From Zea mays (lineage: Eukaryota > Streptophyta > Magnoliopsida > Poales > Poaceae): a DNA stretch of 64,000 nt. A program made the position numbers and the translations under genes. The notes under the pieces are model-generated. The model was not told the DNA's origin. It searched no databases and saw only the letters and a list, made by a program, of their open reading frames with translations. Shown piece after piece: positions 32,329 to 43,859 of the stretch. The stretch covers positions 10,430,434 through 10,494,433 of the forward strand of contig NC_050099.1 of the NCBI RefSeq assembly GCF_902167145.1, given 5' to 3'. The first letter of the stretch is position 1. Each line of letters begins with the position of its first letter.

Positions 32329-35300
32329 TCAAGGTTGGTCAGCAAAGAGTTCAGGGTATTTGGCCTTCAGATCATCTTCTCGTTCCCAGGTTGCTTCTTC
32401 CTCCGAGTGGTGACCCCATCTGACTTTGCACATTCTGATGGTATTCCTCCGGGTGACTCTATCTGCAAACTCCAGAATCTGCGTTGGCTTCTCTATGTAA
32501 GTCAGGTCCTCCTGGACTTCCAAACCCTCCACTGGCAACTGTTCTTCTGGTACTCGCAGACACTTCTTCAGTTGGGACACATGGAACACATTGTGCACTG
32601 CTGACAAGCTCTTTGTTAGGTTGAGCTGGTAGGCCACTTCTCCACGCTTCGCTTGAATCTGATATGGTCCAACGTACCGGGGTGCTAACTTGCCTTTAAC
32701 TGCGAACCTTCTGACTCCCCTGATAGGTGACACCTTCAGATAGACGTAATCTCCCACTTCAAAACTCAGTTCTCTTCTCCTTCGGTCCGCATAGCTTCGC
32801 TGTCTTGACTGGGCTATCTTCAGGTTCTCCCGAACCATTTTGATATTCTCTTCGGCTTCAAGCAAGATGTTGGGGCCAAACACCTGTCTCTCTCCTGGCT
32901 GGTCCCAATGCAGCGGAGTCCTACAACTCCGTCCATAGAGTGCCTGAAACGGCGACATCTTCAAGCTGGCTTGATAACTATTGTTGTAGGAGAATTCCGC
33001 ATAAGGTAACCTTTTGTCCCATCCTGACTTGTCTTGCAACGCACAGGCTCTCAACATATCTTCTAGGATCTGATTAGTTCTTTCAGTCTGACCGTCTGTC
33101 TGCGGGTGATAAGCCGAGCTGAAGTTCAAATGGGTGCCCAAAGCTTCTTGTAGCTGCTGCCAAAAATGAGAAGTGAACTGCGTTCCTCGATCTGACACTA
33201 TCTTCTTCGGCACACCATGAAAGCAGACTATCCGTGACATGTATAACTCAGCTAACGTTGCTCCGGTGTACGTTGTCTTCACAGGTATAAAGTGGGCCAC
33301 CTTTGTTAAGCGGTCCACAACCACCCAGATGGAATCATAGCCGGCCCGGGTACGAGGTAGGCCAACTATAAAATCCATCCCGACCTCATCCCACTTCCAC
33401 TGAGGAATCCGCAATGGCTGCAACAATCCGGCGGGCCTCTGATGCTCTGCTTTGGTTCTCTGACAGCTATCACAGATGGCGACATATTCTGCGATTTCTC
33501 TTTTCATGCCATACCACCAAAATCTCCTTTTTAAATCCTGATACATCTTTTCACTTCCAGGGTGTATGGAGTAGGCTGTCTCATGAGCTTCCTTGAGGAT
33601 CAGTTCCCGAATAGGTTTGAGGTCGGGAACACACAATCGGTCCTTGAACCATATTACTCCCTCTTCGTCCTCTCGAAAGTCTTTGCCTCTTCCTTCTAAG
33701 ATCAGCTGCCGGACCTTGTTGATGTTTTCATCGTCCTTCTGCCCTTCTTTGATTTCCCGCTCTAGGGTGGGCTCTAATTCCACTGTTACTCCTTGCGTAC
33801 TGTTCAGGAAACCGAGGCTCAGTCTGTCGAACTCTTTGGCTAACTCATACGGCATCGGGTACGTGGCCAACATATTGACTTGACTCTTCCTGCTCAGAGC
33901 ATCTGCAACAACATTGGCTTTGCCTGGATGGTAATGTATCTCCAGCTCGTAGTCTTTGATCAGCTCCAACCATCTTCGCTGCCTCATGTTTAACTCTGAC
34001 TGGGTGAATATGTACTTCAGACTTTTATGATCTGTGTAGATGTCACACTTCTGCCCATACAGGTAATGTCTCCAGGTCTTTAAAGCATGAACCACTGCTG
34101 CCAACTCCAGGTCATGTGTGGGATAATTTTTCTCATGGATCTTCAGCTGTCGAGATGAGTATGCTACAACTCTTCCTTCTTGCATTAGCACACATCCCAA
34201 TCCGGTGTAAGAAGCATCGCAATACACTGAGAATGGCTTGTGAACATCAGGCAGGACTAACACAGGAGCTGTAGTCAATCTATCCTTCAGTTCTTCAAAT
34301 GCTTCTTGACACTTTTGGGTCCACTTAAACTCAACTTTCTTCGCTAGCAACGCTGTCATTGGTCTAGCAATCTTTGAGAAACCTTCAATGAAACGCCTAT
34401 AGTATCCGGCCATTCCGATGAAGCTCTTGATCCCACGGACATCCTTCGGTGCTTTCCAGTTCAGGATATCTGCTACTTTCTTTGGATCCACTGCTAACCC
34501 ATCTTGATTTATGATGTGACCCAGAAATAAGACTTCATGAATCCAGAACTCGCATTTGCCCAGCTTGGCATACAACTGATGCTCTCGAAGTCTTTGCAAT
34601 ACCATCTTCAAATGCTCTACATGATCTTCCTCACTTTGAGAGTATATGAGGATATCATCGATGAATACTACCACAAACTTGTCTAGGTAGTCCATGAACA
34701 CGCTGTTCATCAGATACATAAAGAAGGCTGGTGCATTTGTCAAACCAAAGGACATAACTGTGAACTCATATAATCCATACTTGGTGATGAATGCTGTCTT
34801 CGGTATGTCCGAGGGTCGGATTCTGAGTTGATGGTAACCTGATCTCAGATCTATCTTCGAGAATACGCTGGCACCTCTGAGCTGGTCGAACAAATCTTCT
34901 ATCCTTGGTAGGGGGTACTTGTTCTTGACAGTGACTTCATTCAAGGCTCTGTAGTCTATGCACATCCTTTTGGTACCATCTTTCTTCTCTACAAACAACA
35001 CTGGAGCGGCCCAAGGCGAGGTACTTGGCCTGATGTAACCCTTCTCTAACATCTCATCTATCTGCTTCTTGAGTTCCACCAATTCTGGTCCAGACACTCG
35101 ATAGGCTCTTTTGGAAATGGGGGCGGTACCAGGGATAAGCTCTATGGCAAATTCAACCTTTCTCTCGGGTGGCATGCCCGTTAGCTCCTCGGGAAACACA
35201 TCCGGAAAGTCCGACACAACCTTGATAGCCTCGAGCGGGTTAGGCTCCTTACTATCAACTGAAATCTGGTGACAGACTCCCTCTTCTGATTTAGGCATCC

Positions 35301-36903
35301 TTAGCTCGGCCACTACCTCTTCCCCTGACGGGGAGTTCAATGTTACGGTCCTCTTGTCACAACTAACATTTGCTTCATGCCTCATTAACCAATTCATCCC
35401 CAGAATAACATCTATCCCAGGGGTGTCTATTACTATTAAGTCACTAGGGAATCCTATCCCCCTTATTTCCACCCTTATATTTGAGCATATTTTATCTGTT
35501 TGCACCTTGCCACCAACCGAATTAATCCTCATGGGCGGCATCATTGCCTCTACTGAGATGTTATGCAATTCTACCCATGTTGCAGTGACAAATGAATGAG
35601 TTGCACCAGTATCAAATAGCACTTTTGCGGGATGAGATTCGACTGAGAACATACCTACTGCCACATCTGGTGCATCCTGGATTGCTTCGGCCTCCAAGTG
35701 GTTCACCTTTCCACGGTTGTACGCTTGGTTACGATTGCCTGCTACCGGCTGCAGTACACCTTGCCTTGTTGGAGCATTGGGGTTGGTCTGCTGCTGCACC
35801 ATCTTCTTTGGGCACTGCATCGCCCAGTGGCCTTGTTCCCCACAGTGGAAACATCCTCTGCCTCCTCCTTGTGCTGGGGCTGCTTGGTTGCTCTGATTTG
35901 TTGCGGGGGCAGGAAGGCGAGGTGCCTGGTTGTTCTGCTTCTGATACTGATTACCTCCCTGCTGGCTGTGCTGACGATACTGCTGCTGCTGCTGTGGGTA
36001 CTGCCTCTGAAACTGCTGCTGATGCGGACGCTGATTCTGATTCTGGTATCCATGTGGGTGACCGGGTCTGCCTTGCTGAGATGAACTGCCTGAGAAACGG
36101 GGACGGCTGATGCTTCCGGACTGGGGTCCACTCATCTTGCGCTTCCGATCTTCCATATCCTTACGCTTCTTCTCAGTCATAACTGCCCTATCGATCAGGT
36201 GCTGGAAGGTGGGGAAGGTGTGATTCATCAGCTGGTAATGCAGGGGATCCACCAAACCCCTCATGAACCTGTACTGCCTTTTAGCATCGGTGTTGACATC
36301 CTCAGGTGCATAACGAGACAGCTGCAGAAACTTGTCTCTGTATTCACTAACAGACAGGGGTCCCTGCTTCAGAGCCAGAAACTCCTCCTTCTTCACGATC
36401 ATCAGTCCCTCTAGCACATGGTACCTGCGGAAACTCTCGCTGAATTCTTCTCAGGTGATGGCTTCGGGGTCAGCATGTGTGGCGAGGTAGGACTCCCACC
36501 AGGACTGGGCTGCTCCCCTTAGCTGACGGGGACCATACAGAACCTTCTCCCTGTCATCGCATTGGGCGGTGCGCAGTTCCCTTTCCACTGCACGCAACCA
36601 GTCTTCTGCATCCATGGGGTCAGCGGAATGGGTGAAGGTAGGAGGGTGCCCTCTCATGAACTCACCACGCTTATCCCGTGGCATCTGGGGCATCTGCACT
36701 TGCAACTGGGGTTGGGGTTGCTGTTGAGCCTGCTGCATGGCTGCCAGAGTCTGCCCAATGGCCTGCACTGCCTGGGTCTGCATCAAGAACATCTGCTCCA
36801 CTGACATCGGGGGTGGTGGGGGAGGCTGCCTCTATTGTTCCTCCTGCTGGTCATGCTGCTCTTGCTGAGCACGCCTGTTGCATCGGCGCCTGTTGTCAGA
36901 CAT
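32329..36903 (-). pseudogene. gag-pol: gag-pol of element D (one frame, two stop codons)
   Basis: One frame of 1,524 codons from ATG 36903-36901, directly after a splice-acceptor-like CAG, to 32329. Gag: glutamine-rich start, core around DAEDWLRAVERELRTAQC, zinc knuckle [14 protein letters not shown] at 35853-35812. Protease DTGATHSF near 35613-35592. RT FIDDIL at 34665-34648. RNase H ([11 protein letters not shown]). Integrase core: D in MDFIVGLP (from 33378), D at 33192-33190, E at 33084-33082 (D-35-E). VGPYQI segment, then a chromodomain-like tail ([15 protein letters not shown]). Stops: TAG 36834-36832 near the N-terminus and TGA 36453-36451 in a Gag position that is normally tryptophan. 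From 36417 on, 1,362 codons are uninterrupted. It is marked broken only because of the two stops. Confidence 0.95.
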
Positions 36904-37305
36904 CTGTGGAAGACATTCATACATCAGCATTGATCTTACAACCCTTCAGCATAAGAAAAGAGAATACAGAGTTCTTCATGACACTGAGTGAACAAAGAGC
37001 TTCACTGATCCTCATTATGATTCAACACAGCCTCTCAGATAAGAAGGAAAGTAGAAGTAAATGGTTTCCCAACTAAGCAACTTACTTCATTAACATTACT
37101 AGCTAAGCCAAACTGCAGGGGAAACCCACATGTTGGCTACAGTCATTACAAAGATTCAAATCCAGCACAAGTTCATCATAACAAGCATGCAAGCAACCGA
37201 TAAGCAAACTAAACTAAATGGAAGCAACTGATAAGCAAACTAAACTGACTACCTAAGACGGAGACATCTGACTTAAGAATTATTACAAACTTCGACGCTA
37301 ACGAT
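36904..37305 (-). other. Spacer between the extra ORF and gag in D
   Basis: About 400 bp without an ORF in sense direction. It ends in TGTCTTCCACAG directly before the gag ATG, which looks like a 3' splice site. Confidence 0.6.
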
Positions 37306-38313
37306 CTAAGGATCCAGATCTATCCTGGTCTTACAGGCAGGGGAACCATAAGTGTGGTGACCACGTGGCGGCGAGCGGTATGGGTGCTGAGTCCCAACAG
37401 GAGCGGGAGAACCACCCTCCTGGTGATGGCGCTCTGCCAGCTCAGCACGCAACTCCGCAATCTCCGTTCGAGCCCTGCTTAGCTCGTCCAGAGAGTGATC
37501 CAGCTCAGTGTTAAGCACCGCGACTAGGTTGACTGTGCTGCTCAACCTAGGGTTACCCTCACCAACAGGTGAGACAACCACACTCTCGGTGCTGCCAGTA
37601 GGGCGGCGGGGGTAGTACCGAAGGTTAAGACCGTCGGCCACCCCACCGAACAAAGAGCAGTACTGGGAGAGTGCACGTCGTGCTGCATCCTGCATAGCCG
37701 CCTCTGCAGTGTCCCTCTCGGAGATGGAATAGTGCTCCGAAACGGCCTCCGCACCCCGGAGGTCATCCTCCGGACGGCGAACTAGGCAGGTAGCCTCCCA
37801 GCGGTCCGGGTACCTCCCGCGACTGTGCTGGTAGACTACACAACGATACTCGATCGACCAGGTGTGCCGGTCGAAAGCCTAGCGCAGCAAGGTGTCGAGT
37901 GCGTCGTGGAAGTGACAACCGCGAGCGGCGTCACGGGTGATGGGTCGGGCGACCCATCCTTCCGCCTCCTGCGGCTCAGAGGACTCCGTGTTGTGGTCTG
38001 AGTCGTCGTCGTCGGGGTCTCCTCCAGTAGCTCCTCCAACAGCTGGAACGTCCCGCGGCAGTGCAGGGGGCGCCTCCAGCTGGGCCACAGAGGAACGGGG
38101 CCTCACAGACTCCACCTCTTGCTGGGGTGGGGAGGAAGAGCCCTGCTGCTCTCTGTGCTGGCGCCGACGTTCCTGCTCCTCACGCAGGCGGTGGTGCAGT
38201 CTCTCCAGGTGACTCGACTGACCGGACACGGTGCGGCGCAGAGGACGCTCCGCAAGTCGAGATGGCAGGAAAGGAATCACCGACTTACGTGCAGTGTGTC
38301 TAAGACGAGCCAT
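37306..38313 (-). pseudogene. Extra sense ORF upstream of gag in D, H3-tail-like N-terminus (one TAG)
   Basis: 335 codons from ATG 38313-38311 to a stop at 37306, interrupted once by TAG at 37881-37879 (after ALDTLLR), which could be a CAG-to-TAG change. The N-terminus MARLRHTARKSV equals histone H3 residues A1, R2, T6, A7, R8, K9 and S10 in the same positions. Then follow a basic/glutamine-rich stretch (LREEQERRRQHREQQ), an acidic stretch (GDPDDDDSD), a more conserved-looking middle (AFDRHTWSIEYRC) and, near the C-terminus, a heptad-like segment (LDELSRARTEIAELRAELAE) suggesting a coiled coil. No signal peptide or membrane segment. Not homologous to gag or pol as far as I can see. Elements A and F have no counterpart. 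Function unknown; histone mimicry is my inference. The TAG means this copy may give only the N-terminal 144 residues. Confidence 0.75.
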
Positions 38314-38559
38314 CTACAAAAGACACCGTGAGCATAAGAGTAAGAACAGAACTAATATGACAAGTGAGTAAACCATAGATAGAACAAAATAAAATTTTGA
38401 CAAGGTATAATATAGTATATATATATATGTAGTAAAACATAGGGTTGGTCGAGGTGACCGACTTTTGAAGTAACATCAGAGGTCAAGGTGAGAGGGAAGG
38501 TCAATAGTCCTTAGTACGACCAGTGCTACTCTAGGTCAGCGGTCCTACAGTCAGCATGG
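38314..38559 (-). other. Leader of element D
   Basis: About 245 bp between primer site and extra ORF. It holds five upstream ATGs on the minus strand and ends in GTGTCTTTTGTAG directly before the ATG, resembling a 3' splice site. A (TA)n tract is near 38415-38430. Confidence 0.6.
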
Positions 38560-38571
38560 GCTTTGATACCA
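38560..38571 (-). promoter_or_regulatory. Primer binding site, element D
   Basis: Minus strand TGGTATCAAAGC, four bases after the LTR end. It is an initiator tRNA-Met type site with one change (G to A at position 9). Confidence 0.85.
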
Positions 38572-38575
38572 CTTA

Positions 38576-41500
38576 TGTCACACCCGGTTTTGGAAGGCAA
38601 ACCGAATGCGAACTATGTACGTGCCAGGATCAGAACTCACGTACACAGCGATTACATAAATGAACATCATCACACAATGCTCGAATAATAACATAAAAGA
38701 GTATTAGCTGATTACATCACAGAGTCATAGATATCCACATAGACATTGTCTTAACAGGTAAATCAAAGTACTAGCGAAACGCAGTAAAGATAAGGCCTTC
38801 ACAGGCAGCTGACTGGGGGTTTCCGCCAACCCACACCTAGAATTCGTCGTAGTCTTGGAACTCCTAGAAGTCTCCTTCCACGGCTTCACCTTCTCCTGAG
38901 CAGTGGTTACAATGCGGACAACCTGGTGTTTTGTGGTAAAGCAAGGATGAGTACACATCAACGTACTCAACAAATGTCCCGTTTGGCTGAAGTGGACTAG
39001 CTTTATGTGGGGTTAGGCTCAAGCAGTTGCTTTTAGTTGGTCAGGTATTTATCATTAGTAGAAGCCAGATTTTAGCATTAACCAACCCGTAAACCATTTC
39101 CTCATCGAGGAACAACATCATCATAGGCGAACCAAAAACCATATCATAATCATTGTATCTCGAACCATCTGTATCTCTAATCAAAGAGGATCCCAAGGCT
39201 GCTCTTAACCGTGAGCACGGCTGATATATCAGTTTCACTACCCTCTGCAGAGGTCGCACACTTTACCCATGAGCCATGATTCCCTTTCTACCCGGGGAGA
39301 GCTAATCCCCATTGACCACTACCTAGGTGGTCCGGCAGGGCATCACTACGTAGCTTTTACAAAGATTCCCTAGAGATCGTGGCTGCCCGTTAGGTTTCTC
39401 CAGTTTGATAAACACAGTACCCCTCCCCGCAGGAGAGTGACTAACAAAGAGCAAAACGAAAGAACCTCGGCACTCAGCCTCGGCAGAGCAAGCACTGTGC
39501 CTGGACCCCATTGACGGCACGACGGCTAAGCAACTACACCTCTAGTTCCTCTAATTAATTAGCTAAGGGCATCCCATTTCACCCTCATGGTTGCACTGTT
39601 ATCCCGGGTGGTCTCTCAACGAACAAGTCCTTACGGAGAGGTACTCAGGAAACAGCCTGAGCCCCCTAGAGCATCACAAGATCATCAACATCATCAGGAT
39701 AACAGTATCATAAATAGTCACATCATGTTCATTGATTAAGTTGAGGCAATAGCAGAGTGCTAACCATAACAGCCCATAAGGTCATCAAGGATAAAGTAAA
39801 ATGTAAAGCTAGTCAATCCTTAGGTTTCAAGTAAGTAATGCGGGGTAGTAAGTTATAAATGAATAGGACATAATGGGACAGAGGACACTTGCCTTCACCA
39901 AACTGCAGATCAGGGACTTCCTCTGCAACCTCCTCGGGAAACACAGACTGCTCGTTGTCTACGTAAAGTAATCATTCATACTATGCACTTGGGAGGATAA
40001 CAAACAAAAGCAACATACCAAACATATGCAGCAAAGAGATCACAAGTTCATAGTAGAAAAGGGATAGGCACTCTGGTGTTCCCTAGGTCTAGGGTAGAGG
40101 ACTATACAAAGTGATTCATCATCCATTAATCAGGTCTAAGTCAGTGGTGGGGTTAAATCATTACATGGTTTTAAGTTCCTAAACTTAGGTGTTTAAGTCT
40201 ATAAACTTAAGTACTCCAACTTTTATTAAAGTCTACCAACTTCTAATTATCTCAAATAGGGTTCCAATAACCTTAATCCTATCCTAATGATTAACCATTA
40301 ATTGGTACATGGAAACAGCAGGGAAACATGGTTTAAATAGATAGACAAAAATACCATGAGCATTTTGCAATTTGAAGCACCTAATTTGGAGTTCATATGA
40401 CAAAGTTATGAATTTTACAAGTTTAGGGGTTAAAAAATATACCCTAAATACCTATTTTGAATTAAATAAAAGGCCCAGGGACCTAACTGAGAGAAACCAG
40501 GGACGGCGGGTTCAAATTCCAGAAAACCAGGGGTCTCTTTAAGAAAACGCGCGGGCGAAGGGGTATCGGGCTACTACGGCCGTCAGATCTAAGGCGAACG
40601 GCCAGGATTAGATCCTGCGGGCGGGCGCGCGAGCGCGCGGCGGCCTGGGCGGCTGACAGGCGGGACCGGCGGGCAGCGCGAGCGCGCGGGCGGGCTGACA
40701 GGCGGGACCGGTGGGCAGCGCGAGCGCGCGGGCGGGCTGACAGGCGGGGCCCAACTGGCAGGGAGGCGGGGTGTGGGGGAAGCGGGCCTGGGCCGCTGGA
40801 TCTCCAGCGGACGGCCGGGATTGGGCTTGGCCTAATTAAAACGGGACCGCCCGATCTGGGACGGACGGCGGGGATCGGGTGGGCGGCCTTGGCTTCTCCT
40901 ACGGCTAGCTGGGGCGGCGGCGCTCGTCCCCGCGGCGGAGGACTCGCCAGAGACGAGGGGCGCGGGTGCTTGGCGGGTCTCTGGGGCGACCTGAGTGGCC
41001 GGGAAGGTTGGGGAGGGCACGGGGAATCCTTTGGTGGGGTCTGGGTCGGGGCAGGGGCACCGGAGGGGGGCGGTTCACGGCGGAGCGGCTCAGCGGCGGC
41101 ATAAATCTACTCCGGCGAGGAATTAAACGCAGCAGAGAGCAATACAAAGGTCGATAGGGGGCGGGAGAGGTTCTTTACCTCAAGGCGGGCTCCGGGGACT
41201 CCTCGGCGGCGGCAATGGCGCGACGGTGGCCCGGGGCGACGGTGGCGGACCTCCACGGCTGCACGGAGGACGGCGGGTGAGCGCGGGCAGAGAGAAATAG
41301 GGAGGGGGAGAGGGAATTGGGGCGCGTCCCGGGTTGCGGACGCCGGGGCGAAGCTCACCGTGGCAACGGACACGGCGGAGCTCCAACGGCGGCCGGGAAA
41401 CGAGCTCGGGACGGCGGGGATTTGTGGTGGCGGCGCTCTGGCGTGCGCGCAGCGAGGGAGAGGTGGAAGAGGGGCCTGCCGGTGCACAAATGAGGGAGGG

Positions 41501-42131
41501 GGAGAGGGCGAGTGGGGCTCTGGGCTCAAGTGGCCAGGGGCGGGGCGGTTGCGAGCTCCACGCGCGACGTGGGCGCGGAGAAGGCGGCCGCGCGCAGCTC
41601 GGGCGGCAGTTACGCGAGGACGACGGGGCTGACAGGCCGGGCCCGCGAGCAGAGAGAGAGGGGAAAGCGGGGGCGGCCGCGCGGAAGGCGGCCGCGCTGA
41701 CGGGCGGGCCCGCCAGGGCAGAGAGAGCGGGGGGGGGGAGAGGCGCGCGCGCGGGATGGGCTTAGTGGGCCGAAAGGCCGAGGGGGGCGGGGGAGTGGGC
41801 TTCTTTCCTCTTTTCTTTTATTCTAGAATTGTTTTCTCTTTTCTTTTTATTTTCTCTATTTGATTCAATTCCAAATAAACCACAAATTCAAATTAGACTT
41901 TTCCAAGAATTATGCACCAAGCAAAAGTGAAATCTAGGGTTCAACATGATGCAACAATTCATACTCCCTTAGGGTTTAACCTATTAAACTATAATTACAA
42001 ATGAAATAAGCACTTTTCTCCTATAGAAATGAAAAAGAAAAAGAATGAGGAAGGATGAGAAAAGGGAAGTAACACCTGAATTTGTGAATATGAGCAAAGA
42101 AATTTTATACCCCCAAATTCAGGGTGTTACA
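38576..42131 (-). repeat. 5' LTR of element D (3556 bp)
   Basis: Direct repeat of 28735-32293, about 99% identical by eye. Length differences come mainly from a G-run near 41730. The 42 bp tandem array starts at 40652. Confidence 0.96.
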
Positions 42132-42136
42132 AACGT
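42132..42136. repeat. Right target duplication of element D
   Basis: AACGT, one base different from AAAGT at 28730-28734. Confidence 0.85.
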
Positions 42137-43048
42137 CTTGTGAGGAGTTTAGCAGGGTGATGACACAAAAGTTCAAGATGTCGATGATGGGCGAGTTGAC
42201 CTAATCCTTGGGTTCCAAGTGAAGCAACTCAAGGATGGCACCTTCATCTCCCAAACAAAGTACACACAAGATCTTCTCAAGCGGTTTGGGATGAAGGACG
42301 CCAAGCCCACAAAGACACCTATGGGAACCAACGGGCATGTTGACCTCAACAAAGGAGGTAAGTTCATTGATCAAAAGGCATACCAGTCCATGATAGGTTC
42401 ATTGCTTTATTTATGTGCTAGTAGACCAAACATTATGCTAAGTGTATGCATTTGTGCTAGATATCAATCCGACCCCAAGGAATGTCACCTTATGGCCGTT
42501 AAGCGAATTCTTAGATATTTAGTTTCTACACCTTGCTTCGGGATCTGGTATCCAAAGGGGTCTATCTTTGACTTGATTGGATACTCAGACTCCGATTATG
42601 CTGGGTGCAAGGTTGATAGGAAGAGCACATCGGGGACGTGCCGGTTTCTAGGAAGGTCCTGGTGTCCTGGAGTTCTAAGAAACAAACATCCGTTGCCCTA
42701 TCCACTGCTGAGGCCAAGTATGTTGCCGCAGGACAATGTTGTGCGCAACTACTTTGGATGAGGCAAACCCTCCGGGACTTTGACTACAATCTGAGCAAAG
42801 TTCCACTCCTATGTGACAATGAGAGTGCAATCCGCATGGCGGATAATCCTGTTGAACACAGCCGCACTAAGCACATAGACATCCGGCATCGCTTCCTGAG
42901 AGACCACTAGCAAAAGCGAGATATCGAGGTGTACCATATTAACACCGAGAACCAGCTAATCGATATCTTCACTAAGCCTTTAGATGAGAAAAGGTTTTGC
43001 ATGTTGCGTAGTGAGCTAAATGTCTTAGATTCGCGTAACTTGGATTGA
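42137..43048 (+). pseudogene. pol: pol of Sirevirus C, second part (end of RT, RNase H)
   Basis: Continues the RT gene directly after element D (CEEFSRVM), then LGFQVKQLKDGTFISQTKY, the YLCASRPN region and RNase H (YSDSDYAGCKVDRKS, then CDNESAIRMADNP and HIDIRHRFLRDH). It ends with LDSRNLD and a stop at 43048. Damage: 1 bp deletions near 42200 and 42657, and TAG at 42908-42910 where E has a glutamine. Confidence 0.9.
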
Positions 43049-43364
43049 TCTATAGCATACATGTGTTCTATGCCTTTGATCGTGTTACTTTATGCATTTC
43101 AATCAATTATTGTTGTTTGTCAAAGAGGAAATCTCTGCCCGGTTGCAGAATGCACCCGCCCTAAATCCTAAGATGAGGAGGGGCCTAAGCGTTTTGCCTG
43201 TTACAAGATTGGGGGATGAACACACAAGAACACAAAGATTTAGAGTGGTTCGGGCCGCCGGAGCGTAATACCCTACTCCACTGTGTGATGTATTGCTATG
43301 AGAGCTTGAGAGCTAAGAGTCTAAGTCCGAATTGTGTCCCCCCTTGCAACGTCGTGTGCCCTCC

Positions 43365-43372
43365 CTTTTATA
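43365..43372 (-). promoter_or_regulatory. TATA box in X
   Basis: TATAAAAG on the minus strand, followed by a GC-rich then pyrimidine-rich segment as in LTR R regions. Confidence 0.55.
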
Positions 43373-43614
43373 GACCAAGGGGGCACGTACAAGGGCGCTG
43401 GGCCCCGACATGTGGGCCCAGGGGGAAAATGGAGGTAAATAACAAACGCCTCCAACGTCCAGGCGATCTCCGAGTGTAGTAATGTCTGTAGCGCTTACAG
43501 TATTGACTCCTCGCGGCTGCTTCCTTGGTAACGCGCAAGTCATCGTGAGTGCAGAACACGCGGTAGTATGGACATGCCACCTGCCAATAGATTGGACAGG
43601 CACGCCGCCTGTAG

Positions 43615-43619
43615 GATGG
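43615..43619. repeat. Putative left target duplication of Sirevirus E
   Basis: GATGG directly before the LTR start. The partner is outside the window. Confidence 0.4.
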
Positions 43620-43859
43620 TGAAAGGGAAATGTGCCCTTGGGCCATTTCTAAAGTGTTTTGGTGATTAAGTGCCCAATACATTTTCTCTAAGTGCTAATT
43701 TGTGCCAAATAGTGAAGAAGTGCAAATCATATAACAAGGTACATTTCTAGACTTAGTACATTGATTTGAGTACTAATGTATTGTGTCTAAGTGCTAGAAA
43801 CAGGAGAAATTGGTTGGAAAAGAGTTGGCTGTGTACAGTCGACTGGAACTTGGTCTAGG

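Larger units (their letters stand above)
28735..42131 (-). mobile_element. Element D: complete Gypsy chromovirus (Tekay-like) with an extra ORF, 13,397 bp
   Basis: Minus-strand order: 5' LTR (42131-38576), primer site, leader, extra ORF (38313-37306), gag-pol (36903-32329), polypurine tract, 3' LTR (32293-28735). The LTRs are 3,556 and 3,559 bp and, counted by eye, differ at about 35-40 sites (about 1%). At the commonly used grass rate of 1.3e-8 per site per year that is roughly 0.4 million years. It sits in the RT gene of Sirevirus C. It is the best-preserved element of the window. Confidence 0.97.
22795..43117 (+). mobile_element. Sirevirus C (Copia, Opie/Ji-like), interrupted by D; 3' end lost to X
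   Basis: 5' LTR (22795-24127), primer site, gag, and pol through part of RT (to 28734). Element D then intervenes (28735-42131), and RT/RNase H resume at 42137 and end at 43048. The 3' non-coding part stops at 43117, where the LTR of X begins. The 3' LTR is expected right of the window. It inserted into element T; the putative left target duplication is GTCAT (22790-22794). Confidence 0.92.
43118..43619 (-). mobile_element. Element X: LTR fragment of an unidentified retrotransposon
   Basis: Begins TGTCAAAGAGG where homology to the Sirevirus 3' region ends, and runs to the border of Sirevirus E. A minus-strand TATAAAAG (43372-43365) and a typical LTR-like leader follow. It is best read as the 3' part of an LTR in minus orientation that E has split, so the rest should lie right of the window. 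The family is not assigned. Confidence 0.6.

Noticed and set aside
35592..36131. Plus-strand and shifted ORFs opposite gag of D
   Set aside because: Shadows of the glutamine/proline-rich gag coding sequence.
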